Assembly (NCBI RefSeq): GCF_025666195.1
Contig: NZ_CP102592.1
Span: forward strand, 434,001 to 498,000
Direction of reading: 5' to 3'
DNA length: 64,000 bases
From: Xanthomonas sp. CFBP 8443
Lineage (GTDB): Bacteria; Pseudomonadota; Gammaproteobacteria; Xanthomonadales; Xanthomonadaceae
A program made the position numbers and the translations under genes. This document shows positions 43,196-52,300 of this stretch, piece after piece. The notes under the pieces are model-generated. The model had not been told where the DNA came from. It worked only from the letters and a program-made list of their open reading frames with translations, and made no database searches. Position 1 is the first letter of the stretch; every line of letters starts with the position of its first letter.

Positions 43196-44641
43196 TCACT
43201 GCATCAACAGGTCGGCCTGCGCGCCGCCGCGGATCACCCGCAGCACCAGTTGCGCCGGCTTGCGCGCGAAGTTGGCGCGGTAGCTGGCCAGGTCGGCGAA
43301 CTCGCCGGTGGACGCGGCCACCACGACGTCGCCGCCGGCCAGGCCGTTGCGCGCCGCGCGGCTGCCGCGCGCCACGCTGCCGACCAGCACGCCGTTGATG
43401 CCGGACTGGCGCAGCGACTCGGGCAGGTCGGTGAAGGTGGCGCCGGTCAGGCGCGGGTCCAGCGATTCGCCGCTCACCGCGCGCGGCTGTTCCTTCAGCG
43501 TGGCCTTGATCTGCAGCGGCTTACCGTCGCGGCGCACGTCCAGCGTCACCGTGCTGCCCACCGGCTGCAGGCCTTCGTAGTTGTGCAGCGCCTCGGCGCT
43601 GTCCAGCCGCTCGCCGTTGGCGCCGACCACCACGTCGCCGGGCTGCAGGCCCGCGCTGGCGGCGGTCGAACCGGCCAGCACCCGCGTCACCAGCGCCCCG
43701 CGCGCCGCGTCCAGGCCCAGCCCCTGCGCCATCTGCGCGGTCAGGTTCTGGGTCTCGATGCCGAAGGTGCCGCGGATCATCACCCCGTTGTTCTTCAGCA
43801 GCTGATCGACCACCGCCCGCGCCAGGTTCGACGGGATCGCCAGGCCCAGGCCGATGTTGCCGGCCATGCTGCCCTGCGGGTTGAAGCTGGCGGTGTTGAT
43901 GCCGACCAGCTCGCCGTGCAGGTCGACCAGCGCGCCGCCGGAGTTGCCCGGGTTGATCGAGGCGTCGGTCTGGATGAAGTTCTGGTAGCCCAGGCCGCGG
44001 ATGCCGTTGCGGCCCATCGCCGAGACGATGCCCGAGGTCACCGTCTGGGTGAAGCCGAACGGGTTGCCGATCGCCACCACGAAGTCGCCCACCCGCAGCT
44101 TGCTGCTGTCGCCCAGGCGGATCTCGGTAAGCTTGTCGGCCTTGATCCGGATCAGCGCCACGTCGGTGTCCGCGTCCGAGCCCATGAACTCGGCCTTGAA
44201 GCTGCGCCCGTCGGCCAGGGTCACCTGCACGTCGTCGGCGTTCTCCACCACGTGGTGGTTGGTCAGCACGTAGCCGTTCTTGGCATCGATGATCACGCCC
44301 GAGCCCAGCGACTCGTTGATGCGCTCCTGCGGGATGTCCGGGAACAGGCGGCGGAAGAACGGGTCGTTGAAGTACGGATTGCGCACCCGCACCACCTGCT
44401 TGGTGTTGATGCTGACCACCGCCGGCATGGTCTGCTGCAGCATCGGCGCCAGCGACGGCAACGGCTGCCCGGCCACCGAGGCCGGCAACGCCGCGCTGCC
44501 GGCCAGGGTCTGCGCCACCGGCGCGGCGGGGGCCGGCGCCGCCTCGGCGCGGTTGTCCAGGTGCGCGTTGATCGCGGTGGCGGCGAAACCGCCGAAAGCG
44601 GCGGCGGCGGTCAGGGTCAGCAGCGTGGGCAGCGGGCGCAT
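43196..44641 (-). CDS. degP: DegP/DegQ-type periplasmic serine protease
   Basis: A 481-residue HtrA-family protease with an N-terminal export signal (LLTLTAAAAFGGFAATAINAH). The catalytic triad is visible: His130 (TNHHVVENAD), Asp160 (DADTDVALI) and Ser234 (NPGNSGGALVD). Two PDZ domains follow (GALVTRVLAGSTAASAGLQPGDVVVGANG and GVLVGSVARGSRAARNGLAGGDVVVAAS). It degrades misfolded periplasmic proteins. Whether it is DegP, DegQ or MucD by orthology cannot be settled here. It is transcribed alone toward the KTSC-like gene. Confidence 0.92.
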   Translation of the reverse strand: MRPLPTLLTLTAAAAFGGFAATAINAHLDNRAEAAPAPAAPVAQTLAGSAALPASVAGQPLPSLAPMLQQTMPAVVSINTKQVVRVRNPYFNDPFFRRLFPDIPQERINESLGSGVIIDAKNGYVLTNHHVVENADDVQVTLADGRSFKAEFMGSDADTDVALIRIKADKLTEIRLGDSSKLRVGDFVVAIGNPFGFTQTVTSGIVSAMGRNGIRGLGYQNFIQTDASINPGNSGGALVDLHGELVGINTASFNPQGSMAGNIGLGLAIPSNLARAVVDQLLKNNGVMIRGTFGIETQNLTAQMAQGLGLDAARGALVTRVLAGSTAASAGLQPGDVVVGANGERLDSAEALHNYEGLQPVGSTVTLDVRRDGKPLQIKATLKEQPRAVSGESLDPRLTGATFTDLPESLRQSGINGVLVGSVARGSRAARNGLAGGDVVVAASTGEFADLASYRANFARKPAQLVLRVIRGGAQADLLMQ

Positions 44642-45113
44642 GGGTCGGGTTCCGGGATGACGCGGCGAAGGACGCAGGGCAGATGGGCGCCAGGGCGCAT
44701 AAATCAAGATGAACGAGCGGCGTTTAACCGCCAGTGAAAGGGCGGCGCGGCGAACCCCGCGGCAGGTACGGCGATGCCGCCCGGCCCCGGTTCTGACGTT
44801 GACAGCCGGCCGGCCCAGGGTTAGCGTGGGCACTTCGTTTTGCCACTACATGTAGCGGTGAGGCGGAAAAGCAACCCAACTACTGGGGTTTTCGCTGGGG
44901 TGCAACCCCAGGGGGCGCACGCAGTGACGCAGGGCGTGAACGTGAAACGGGCGGTCGAACGCCCTACGCATTCCCATTCGGCCGAAGGGCGGCGCCGTGC
45001 GCGCTGCCGCGGCTGTCGTCGTCGCGCAGCGCAAACCGCATACAAATGAGAGACACGGCGGACGGCCACCCCCATCCGCCCCATCGGGACAGGTTCGAGG
45101 AGAACAGAAAAGA
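44642..45113. promoter_or_regulatory. Upstream region of nrdJa with a NrdR-box-like palindrome
   Basis: These 472 bases separate degP from nrdJa. A 10-bp perfect palindrome CTACATGTAG sits at 44846-44855, with CC/GG further out at 44843-44844 and 44857-44858, resembling a single NrdR box. A 7-bp hairpin CTGGGGT-GCA-ACCCCAG follows at 44895-44911. I could not find the second NrdR box at the usual ~31-bp distance. No cobalamin riboswitch consensus was found, although the enzyme needs adenosylcobalamin. Confidence 0.35.
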
Positions 45114-47267
45114 ATGAGCACGGTGCGCCTGGAAGTCGTCCAGACCGAGTCCAAGCAGAACCCCATCCCGATGCAGCCCGCGTCGCAGGATATCTGGGAC
45201 AAGAAGTATCGCCTGAAGACCAAGCAGGGCGAGCCGCTGGATGCCGACATCGACGGCACCTACCAGCGCGTGGCGCGCGCGCTGGCCGATGCCGAGGCCA
45301 CCGAGGAAAAGCGCGCCTACTGGTTCGAACGCTTCGCCTGGGCGCTGCGCCGCGGCGCGATCCCGGCCGGGCGCATCACCTCCAACGCCGGCGCGCTGGA
45401 ACACAAGCCGGCCACCAGCACCATCAACTGCACCGTGTCGGGCACCATCACCGACTCGATGGACGGCATCCTGGAGAAGGTCCACGAAGCCGGCCTGACC
45501 CTCAAGGCCGGCTGCGGCATCGGCTACGAATTCAGCACGCTGCGCCCGCGCGGCGCGTTCGTGGCCGGCGCCGGCGCCTACACCTCCGGGCCGATGTCGT
45601 TCATGGATATCTTCGACAAGATGTGCTTCACCGTGTCCTCGGCCGGCGGCCGCCGCGGCGCGCAGATGGGCACCTTCGACGTGTCGCACCCGGACGTGAA
45701 GGACTTCATCCGCGCCAAGCGCGAGGACGGGCGCCTGCGCCAGTTCAACCTGTCGCTGCTGATCACCGATGGCTTCATGCAGGCGGTGGAGAACGACGCC
45801 GACTGGCCGCTGGTGTTCCCGGTCAACCGCAAGGAAGAGGGCGACATCGACCTGGCCGACGCCAACGCCGTGGTCTGGCGCGACTGGCCCACCCACAGCA
45901 ACTACATCGTCCGCGACGACGGCCTGGTCGCGTGCAAGGTGTACGGGCAGATCCGCGCCCGCCACCTGTGGGACATGATCATGGTCTCCACCTACGACTA
46001 CGCCGAGCCGGGCTTCATCCTGATCGACCGCGTCAACGAGATGAACAACAACTGGTGGTGCGAGAACATCCGCGCCACCAACCCCTGCGGCGAGCAGCCG
46101 CTGCCGCCGTACGGCGCCTGCCTGCTGGGCTCGATCAACCTCACCAACTTCGTGCGCGACCCGTTCACCGCGCAGGCGCGCTTCGACTGGGAGGAATACA
46201 AGGAAGTGGTGCGCGTGTTCACCCGCATGCTCGACAACGTGGTCGAGGTCAACGGCCTGCCGCTGCAGCAGCAGCGCGACGAGATCCTGCGCAAGCGCCG
46301 CCACGGCATGGGCTTCCTCGGCCTGGGCTCGACCATGACCATGCTGCAGATGAAGTACGGCAGCCCGGCCTCGTGCGAGTTCACCGAAGCCATCTCCCGC
46401 GAGATGGCCGTGGCCGGCTGGGAAACCGCGCTGACCCTGGCCAAGGAAAAGGGCCCGGCCCCGATCATGCAGGAGACCTTCGAGGTCACCGCCGCGATGC
46501 TGCGCCAGCGCCCGGAAATGGCCAAGGACGGCTGGCGCGTGGGCCAGCAGATCGAAGGCAGGCTGCTGCACGCCAAGTACAGCCGCTACATGCAGCGCAT
46601 CGCCGAAGTGGCGCCGGAACTGGTGGACGAGCTGGCCGAAGTGGGCGCGCGCTTCACCCACCACAGCTCCATCGCCCCCACCGGCACCATCTCGCTGAGC
46701 CTGGCCAACAATGCCTCCAACGGCATCGAGCCCAGCTTCGCCCACCACTACAGCCGCAACGTGATCCGCGAAGGCAAGAAGTCCAAGGAGAAGGTGGACG
46801 TGTTCTCCTTCGAACTGCTGGCCTACCGCCACCTGGTCAACCCCAAGGCGATGCCGTTCGCCGAGGCCGCCGACGCGCAGCTGCCGGACTACTTCATCTC
46901 CGCCGACGACATCCACCCCAAGGAACACGTGGACGTGCAGGCCGCGGCGCAGAAGTGGGTGGACAGCTCCATCTCCAAGACCGCCAACGTCCCCACCGAC
47001 TACCCCTACGAGCAGTTCAAGGACATCTACCGCTACGCGCACCAGCAGGGGTTGAAGGGCTGCACCACGTTCCGTTTCAACCCGGCCGCCTTCCAGGGCG
47101 TGCTGGTCAAGGAAGCGGACCTGGAGAACACCACCTACCGCTTCGAACTGGAAGACGGCAGCGTGGTCGAGGCGAAGGGCAACGAGCAGATCGAGTACGA
47201 CGGCGAAATGCACACCGCCGCCAACCTGTTCGACGCGCTCAAAGAAGGGTATTACGGCAAGTTCTGA
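45114..47267 (+). CDS. nrdJa: Adenosylcobalamin-dependent class II ribonucleotide reductase, large subunit NrdJa
   Basis: A 717-residue catalytic subunit that reduces ribonucleoside diphosphates using a B12-generated thiyl radical, without oxygen. Key motifs: ITSNAGALEHKPATSTINC (first redox Cys), RRGAQMGTFDVSHPD, the active-site NPCGEQPLPPYGACLLGSINL (Asn, radical Cys, Glu) and SIAPTGTISLSLANNASNGIEPSF. It ends at EGYYGKF without the C-terminal Cys tail. That tail is on nrdJb, 1 kb downstream, so the enzyme is split as in Pseudomonas aeruginosa. The start at 45114 has a purine-rich leader. Confidence 0.93.
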   Translation: MSTVRLEVVQTESKQNPIPMQPASQDIWDKKYRLKTKQGEPLDADIDGTYQRVARALADAEATEEKRAYWFERFAWALRRGAIPAGRITSNAGALEHKPATSTINCTVSGTITDSMDGILEKVHEAGLTLKAGCGIGYEFSTLRPRGAFVAGAGAYTSGPMSFMDIFDKMCFTVSSAGGRRGAQMGTFDVSHPDVKDFIRAKREDGRLRQFNLSLLITDGFMQAVENDADWPLVFPVNRKEEGDIDLADANAVVWRDWPTHSNYIVRDDGLVACKVYGQIRARHLWDMIMVSTYDYAEPGFILIDRVNEMNNNWWCENIRATNPCGEQPLPPYGACLLGSINLTNFVRDPFTAQARFDWEEYKEVVRVFTRMLDNVVEVNGLPLQQQRDEILRKRRHGMGFLGLGSTMTMLQMKYGSPASCEFTEAISREMAVAGWETALTLAKEKGPAPIMQETFEVTAAMLRQRPEMAKDGWRVGQQIEGRLLHAKYSRYMQRIAEVAPELVDELAEVGARFTHHSSIAPTGTISLSLANNASNGIEPSFAHHYSRNVIREGKKSKEKVDVFSFELLAYRHLVNPKAMPFAEAADAQLPDYFISADDIHPKEHVDVQAAAQKWVDSSISKTANVPTDYPYEQFKDIYRYAHQQGLKGCTTFRFNPAAFQGVLVKEADLENTTYRFELEDGSVVEAKGNEQIEYDGEMHTAANLFDALKEGYYGKF

Positions 47268-47462
47268 TGCCGCGTTTTTGCTCCCTGCGTGCCGGCGCAG
47301 GGAGTGGCCGCGGTAGGCGAAACCGGGAAGGCGGCACGCCGTCCTTCCCCAACGCTTCCCTACCGCGCATCGTTTGTCGCCACATCCGGTTCCACGCTTC
47401 GCTGCAATCGGTATAGCATCGCCCGCGTTACATAAACACTGACACCCTGAGGAGGGTTTTTT

Positions 47463-48194
47463 ATGAGCAACGGTAATGGTGTGACGGCGACGCTGACGCA
47501 AGTCGCCGAAAACGTGAAAGAAACCGCCAGCAACATGGGCGAAGCGATCGCCGCCACCGCCAGCGACGCCGTCGCCAGCGTCAAGCAGACCGCCGAGAAC
47601 GTGCAAAAGCGCGTGCAGGACCAGGTCGCCAAGACCCGCAAGGCGGTCAAGAAGGCCGAGAAGGCCGTCGCCAAGCGCGCGGAGAAGGCCGGCAAGTCGG
47701 TGAAGAAGACCGTCGCCAACGCGCGCAAGAAGCTGGAAGCGGCCAAGGCCAACGCCCAGTCCGAAGCCGCCGCGCTGAAGAAGGCCGGCAAGAAGACCGC
47801 CAAGAAGGCCACCGCCAAGAAGGCCGCGGGCAAGACCGCCGCCAAGAAGACCGCGACCAAGAAAGCCGTCGGCAAGAAGACCGCCGTCAAGAAGGCGGCA
47901 GTGAAGAAGGCCGCAGTGAAGAAGGCCCCGGCCAAGAAGGCCGCGCCGAAGAAGGCCGCCAAGAAGGTCGCCGCGAAGAAGACCGTCGCCAAGAAGTCGG
48001 TGGCCGCCAAGAAGGCCCCGGCCAAGAAGAGCGTCGGCGCCCGCAAGGCCGTCGCCAAGAAGGCAGTGAAGAAGGTCGCCAAGGCCGCCAAGAAGAGCAC
48101 CGCCAAGGTCGCCAAGAAGGCCACTGCGGTGAAGAAGACCGCCGTGCGCAAGAGCGCCGGCAAGAAGGCCGCGGCCACCCGCGCCCGCAAGTAA
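47463..48194 (+). CDS. Histone H1-like Lys/Ala-rich DNA-binding protein
   Basis: A 243-residue protein. Residues 1-60 are an amphipathic helix region (VAENVKETASNMGEAIAATASDAVASVKQTAENVQKRVQDQV), resembling phasin-like coiled coils. Residues ~65-243 are almost wholly KKA/AKK repeats, as in eukaryotic H1 tails and bacterial AlgP/Hc1-like proteins, which bind and compact DNA or RNA. A GAGGAGG ribosome site precedes the ATG. It lies between the two halves of the class II ribonucleotide reductase. The DNA is repetitive (AAGAAGGC) and so prone to length change. Confidence 0.88.
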   Translation: MSNGNGVTATLTQVAENVKETASNMGEAIAATASDAVASVKQTAENVQKRVQDQVAKTRKAVKKAEKAVAKRAEKAGKSVKKTVANARKKLEAAKANAQSEAAALKKAGKKTAKKATAKKAAGKTAAKKTATKKAVGKKTAVKKAAVKKAAVKKAPAKKAAPKKAAKKVAAKKTVAKKSVAAKKAPAKKSVGARKAVAKKAVKKVAKAAKKSTAKVAKKATAVKKTAVRKSAGKKAAATRARK

Positions 48195-48210
48195 GCCGTC
48201 CCACGCTGCA

Positions 48211-48249
48211 CCCTCTCTCCCGTGCGCGGGAGAGAGGCCAGGGTGAGGG
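48211..48249. repeat. Hairpin repeat between H1-like gene and nrdJb
   Basis: An 11-bp perfect stem (CCTCTCTCCCG / CGGGAGAGAGG, loop TGCG) at 48212-48237 is followed by CCAGGGTGAGGG. It belongs to a family of GGGAGAG...GGATGAGGG intergenic repeats. There is no U-run, so it may stabilise the upstream mRNA rather than terminate it. Confidence 0.75.
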
Positions 48250-48288
48250 ACGCGCACCCTAACAAGACACGCACACCAGGAACGCATC

Positions 48289-49128
48289 ATGGCCGTCAAG
48301 ATCGACAAGAAAATCAAGGGCTACGCCGTCGTCACCGCCGAAGACAAAGCGCGCGACGCCGCACCGCCCGTGCCCGCCGCGTCGATCGACCGCGCCACCG
48401 CCGAGGCCGAAGTGCCGGTGGACAACATCATCCACATGCACGAGCGCATCGAGCGCCCGGATGTGCTGATCGGCAGCACCTACAAGATCAAATCGCCGTT
48501 GGTGGAACACGCCATGTACGTGACCCTCAACGACATCGTGCTCAACGCCGGCACCGAGCACGAACTGCGCCGCCCGTTCGAGATCTTCGTCAACTCCAAG
48601 TCCATGGAACACTTCCAGTGGATCGTGGCGCTGACCCGCATCATGTCCGCCGTGTTCCGCAAGGGCGGCGACGTCACCTTCCTGGTCGACGAGATGAAGG
48701 CCGTGTTCGACCCCAAGGGCGGCTACTTCAAGGCCGGCGGCGTGTACATGCCCTCGCTGGTGGCCGAACTGGGCAGCATCGTCGAAGAGCACATGAAGTC
48801 CATCGGCCTGCTGCACGACCCGGAGATGAGCGACCACCAGCGCGCGCTGATCAACGAAAAGCGCAAGCAGTACGAAGAGCGCTCAAAAAAAAACAGTGAA
48901 GTGAAGCCGGCCGCGCCTGCTCCTGCGGGAGAAGGTGCCCGAAGGGCGGATGAGGGGACGGTCGTCGCCAACTCCACCGCCGACCACGAAGAGGACATCG
49001 CCGTCACCGGCGACGGCGCGAGTTTCCCGCCGTCGGCCACGATGTGCCACAAGTGCAACACCAAGGCCCTGGTGATCATGGACGGGTGTGCTACTTGTTT
49101 GAATTGTGGGTATTCGAAGTGCGGGTGA
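48289..49128 (+). CDS. nrdJb: Class II ribonucleotide reductase small/C-terminal subunit NrdJb
   Basis: A 279-residue partner of NrdJa. Residues ~45-190 are the TSCPD-type domain (RPDVLIGSTYKIKSPLVEHAMYVTLNDIVLNAGTEHELRRPFEIFVNSKSMEHFQWIVALTRIMSAVFRKGG). The C-terminus is a Cys-rich knuckle CHKCNTKALVIMDGCATCLNCGYSKC, which holds the thiols that re-reduce the active site. A 45-residue linker joins the two. The linker starts at a run of nine A (48885-48893) and then contains an in-frame copy of an intergenic repeat (48916-48957). Confidence 0.9.
   Translation: MAVKIDKKIKGYAVVTAEDKARDAAPPVPAASIDRATAEAEVPVDNIIHMHERIERPDVLIGSTYKIKSPLVEHAMYVTLNDIVLNAGTEHELRRPFEIFVNSKSMEHFQWIVALTRIMSAVFRKGGDVTFLVDEMKAVFDPKGGYFKAGGVYMPSLVAELGSIVEEHMKSIGLLHDPEMSDHQRALINEKRKQYEERSKKNSEVKPAAPAPAGEGARRADEGTVVANSTADHEEDIAVTGDGASFPPSATMCHKCNTKALVIMDGCATCLNCGYSKCG
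48916..48957. repeat. Intergenic-type repeat inside nrdJb
   Basis: CCTGCTCCTGCGGGAGAAGG followed by GCCCGAAGGGC and GGATGAGGGG is the same repeat type as at 48211-48249. Here it is translated, in frame, as part of the Pro/Ala/Gly linker (PAPAGEGARRADEG) between the NrdJb core and its Cys tail. Confidence 0.75.
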
Positions 49129-49166
49129 GGTGGGAGAAAATCGGTGGCATTGATGGAAGGTATGCG

Positions 49167-49232
49167 GATAGGCATAAGACGCTAATTGGATAGGCATAAG
49201 CGGCTAGGGCGATAGGCATAAACCGCTACACC
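49167..49232. repeat. Three 22-bp direct repeats (iteron-like)
   Basis: GATAGGCATAAG begins at 49167 and 49189, and GATAGGCATAAA at 49211; the period is exactly 22 bp, two helical turns. Each unit continues with an imperfect (G/C)CGCTA. They lie 38 bp after nrdJb at the left edge of the low-GC island. They may be protein-binding sites for transcription or replication control, or remains of a mobile element. Confidence 0.85.
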
Positions 49233-49337
49233 TTGTGTGTCAGAAAGAGGGGCTCCCTCGGAGCCGGGGCGGGGGGGTTACACGGACGAGGCGAAAAGCC
49301 GACTTGGCCGACATCTCCCATTCGTAACTACTCTGTT

Positions 49338-49369
49338 CCCGCTGGCATGGCGTAGTCTATGCCGGCGGG
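49338..49369 (+). promoter_or_regulatory. Inverted repeat upstream of dtcA
   Basis: Arms of 11 bp with one mismatch (CCCGCTGGCAT and ATGCCGGCGGG) are separated by 10 bp. The right arm ends 24 bp before the TTG start of dtcA, so the element lies in the promoter/leader. It may be an operator or a leader hairpin. Confidence 0.5.
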
Positions 49370-49393
49370 AAGGGGTAAGGCGCAGGAGCTGGT

Positions 49394-52300
49394 TTGAAAG
49401 CGAAGGAAAGAAAACGGCCCATCTCTTTAATCAGCGGCGTAGTAGCGCGCTCTCGAGAGGGCCGGAAGAATACGGAGACCGAGCGCCAGCTGCGGGCGCA
49501 CCAATATCGCCAAGGGCTCAGCAATGCGCTGTTGCAGGCCCGCACGAAAGTATCGACTTCGGGTGTTGGTGGTTTCTTTGAGGAAATGCGTCGCTTAACC
49601 ACGTTCGAGAACAAGCGATTCGCACGTATTCCGATCGGCTACTCTTATCTCACGTTGCTCCAGTCCACAGAGCCTAGATCGCTGAAGTTTGAGATCCACT
49701 GGCTCTCATGGCGACTGCTCGCTGAACGTGACCTTCTCAGCTTGTTTCTTGCTAAAAAGCAGGAGATTGAGCGACTGATCGTTATCGGCAGCTTCGCGCA
49801 AGCGTTAGCCGAGGTTGAAGCTGTAGAAGGCCTGGCTGGAGTTTCGCTTTGGTCAATGAGCCTCACCGTCGCTTTGCTTCAGGAACTGGGCGGTGACGAT
49901 GCTCAGAAGGAATATGCGTCCAAGATTCGGGCGCGGTTTAGAAAGGCCGTCCTTCCTGTTTGTGTTCGACATCTGTCGCAGCGCGCAGAGAAGTCCGTTC
50001 CTATTGGCTGGTATGTCGAGAACACGGCTCGACGGCTGGTAAACCGTGAGCGCGCGGACATTCAGGTCTACCTGCAGTACAGACTGGCCGGCGCTTGGCC
50101 CAGCGCTGAGCGAGAGTTAGCGGCAATTCTCAGGGTTGAACAGAACCATCATGTGTTTGATATGTATGAGACGTTCATTGCCGCGCTGCAGCGCTTGACA
50201 GTAACCTCCCCTAACATCGGCGTGCGGCAGCGCGTAGAAGACGCCGTATCCCGCTTGGGGGAATTCAATGACTTCAGGCTGGATAAGCTCGCGGCGGCAC
50301 TAGGCCTTGGATTTGGGATGCCCAACTGTGAAGTCCTGGACAGCCGGGCGCTGGATCTCGCGCTACTGGGTCAGTACCGGCCTGCATACAGGGAAGCTGC
50401 CACTAGGTCCTCGCCCCCTATCAGTCGCTCCATCGCAACTGCGCTGGTAAGGAGCCTTCTGCAGTCGGTAATGCATCCGTGCAAATGGAGGCCAAGAGAT
50501 GAGGCGGCAGGACTGGAGCTGAGGGTCTCCAAGGCCCTTGCAATCCAGTCCGAACCATTCCGCCTAATTGGTTCCGCGGATTCAGCGGACCTGGCATGGA
50601 AGATGGGCGCAGTCTACTCAGGGCTGCCGTTCGCGCAAGCGACGTTGGAGCTATATGAGGCGCAACGTTCGAGCACTCCGCAGGTCTACCTGAGAAATCT
50701 CAAGTTGGCAGCGCTCAACTGCCAGCACATCTCTTTGCTGGATGTGGTCTCGAACGCAGCCTCGCCAACCGTCGCGCGGCAGTACCTAGACAAGTTGAGC
50801 CTGTCTCCGACTCGCGGCTGGGCCATGATGATGCTGGACCGCCAAAGCACAAGTGATGACTCTCTTGAAGATCATGCTCTAGCATTCGCGCGTGGCTGTG
50901 CTAGTTACAACGCCGGGAAATACGAGGAGGTTGGCGTTCGGATCGCAGAATCGCTGAGGTCACCCGTTCAAATGATGGCGCGAACCTCGGCAATGATTGC
51001 GCTATCGGCCTACGGCGTGACCGGAGATTTGAGAAGCGCGGTGAACCTCCTGAGTCGAGAACTGTCCGTTGTGGGCCGGAAGCCGGATTCGCTCCCCATC
51101 CAACTCGTCTTTGAGGGCATTCCATGGAGGGAGATGGCACCCCTTGCCGAGCGTGTGGCGCTTTCCAATGCGCTTGCAGCACTTGGCGAGATTGATACGA
51201 CGGATAAGACCCGCACCAACAGGATCTTCGCGCTTCAGAAGGTACTCGCCGCGCACGGCGTTGACCGCCCATCCTTGCTGCCGCATTCGTTGAAGGACGT
51301 CGAGCCGGAAGAGGTCGTCTACTTTTTGAGAAACGCTTGTAGCACGGACGTCCTGGACATGCTTAGAACGCTACCCAGCTCAAAAGCGGTACTTGAGGAG
51401 CGGCGCGACATCTACGCGAGGCTCGTCCAGCTAGACCCAATCAATGCTAACGAGTACAAGTATCAGCTCGCTACTATCTCAAAGGAGATTCGTGTCAACC
51501 AGGGGTTGAAGACAATTGACGCCAGCAGGGTCCACGTGGACACCCCGGCGCTCAGATCGATTCTCCGTCGCGATTTGGCGGACAGTTTCAATCGGTATCT
51601 TCAGTTGAGTAAGGATGGAGAGTCGCCGGCTGAAACCTTCGACTCACTCTTACGGGAACTGGCGAAGCCGGAGCTCGCCGCGAGGCTCTGGTTGACTGTG
51701 CAGGAGAGCGAAGCGGACGAACTGCTGATCTCAATGGTCAATGTCGCAAAGGCGAGATTTCTCTTCGATGTGCCCCATGGGCTCGACAGCTACCTAAGCA
51801 AGCGCATCAGACACGGATCCATTGTTGGCTATTTGCGCGCGCCGGTGGAGGCTGAGGCACTGATCACTCAGCAGCACTCTGATGGCCGCTATAAGGAGAA
51901 CACCCGATGGGAAAGGGCCATCGCGCAATCTCGAAATCCCCTCGAGCTGCAAGCCGCCTTTCTTGGGTTTACTCGCGCCTATGACAGTCAGTTGTTGCGA
52001 CTGAAGGACGTTCTGCTTCATGTCAGAACTGAGGAGAAGCCAAGGGGCATATTTGACCCCCGAATGGGCCCTGCACACTATCGGCTGTTTCGCGCTGTGG
52101 CCAGGACTGATACGACCATCGAAACCTTTCTGGATACCGTGCTCAGCAGCCTGCGCGGGCTGCTCAATCCGTCCCTTGAGGTGGCGTGCGACCTGATAGC
52201 GAAGGAAACATCTAATCACTTCGGGACGCTGTTCGCGCAACTGAAGAAAGCTGTAGAGGCCAACGTTGATCTCGGGCAGGATCGGACCGACCTATTGAAA

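Noticed and set aside
44840..45049. Small plus-strand protein upstream of nrdJa
   Set aside because: It has no clear ribosome site or family match and overlaps the hairpins and leader of nrdJa.
44820..45110. Cobalamin riboswitch upstream of nrdJa
   Set aside because: The enzyme needs B12, but the conserved riboswitch core and B12 box are not present; only a short palindrome and one hairpin are seen.
47281..47304. Terminator after nrdJa
   Set aside because: A 9-bp stem (CTCCCTGCG/CGCAGGGAG) is present but is not followed by T residues on the plus strand; the T-run precedes it, and no minus-strand gene needs it.
44964..48317. A 1,117-codon open frame on the minus strand
   Set aside because: It is the reverse shadow of nrdJa and the H1-like gene; the plus-strand proteins carry clear family motifs and the minus-strand product is low-complexity.
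49129..49393. Plasmid origin of replication
   Set aside because: The 22-bp repeats look like iterons, but there is no replication initiator gene, AT-rich melting region or partition gene nearby.
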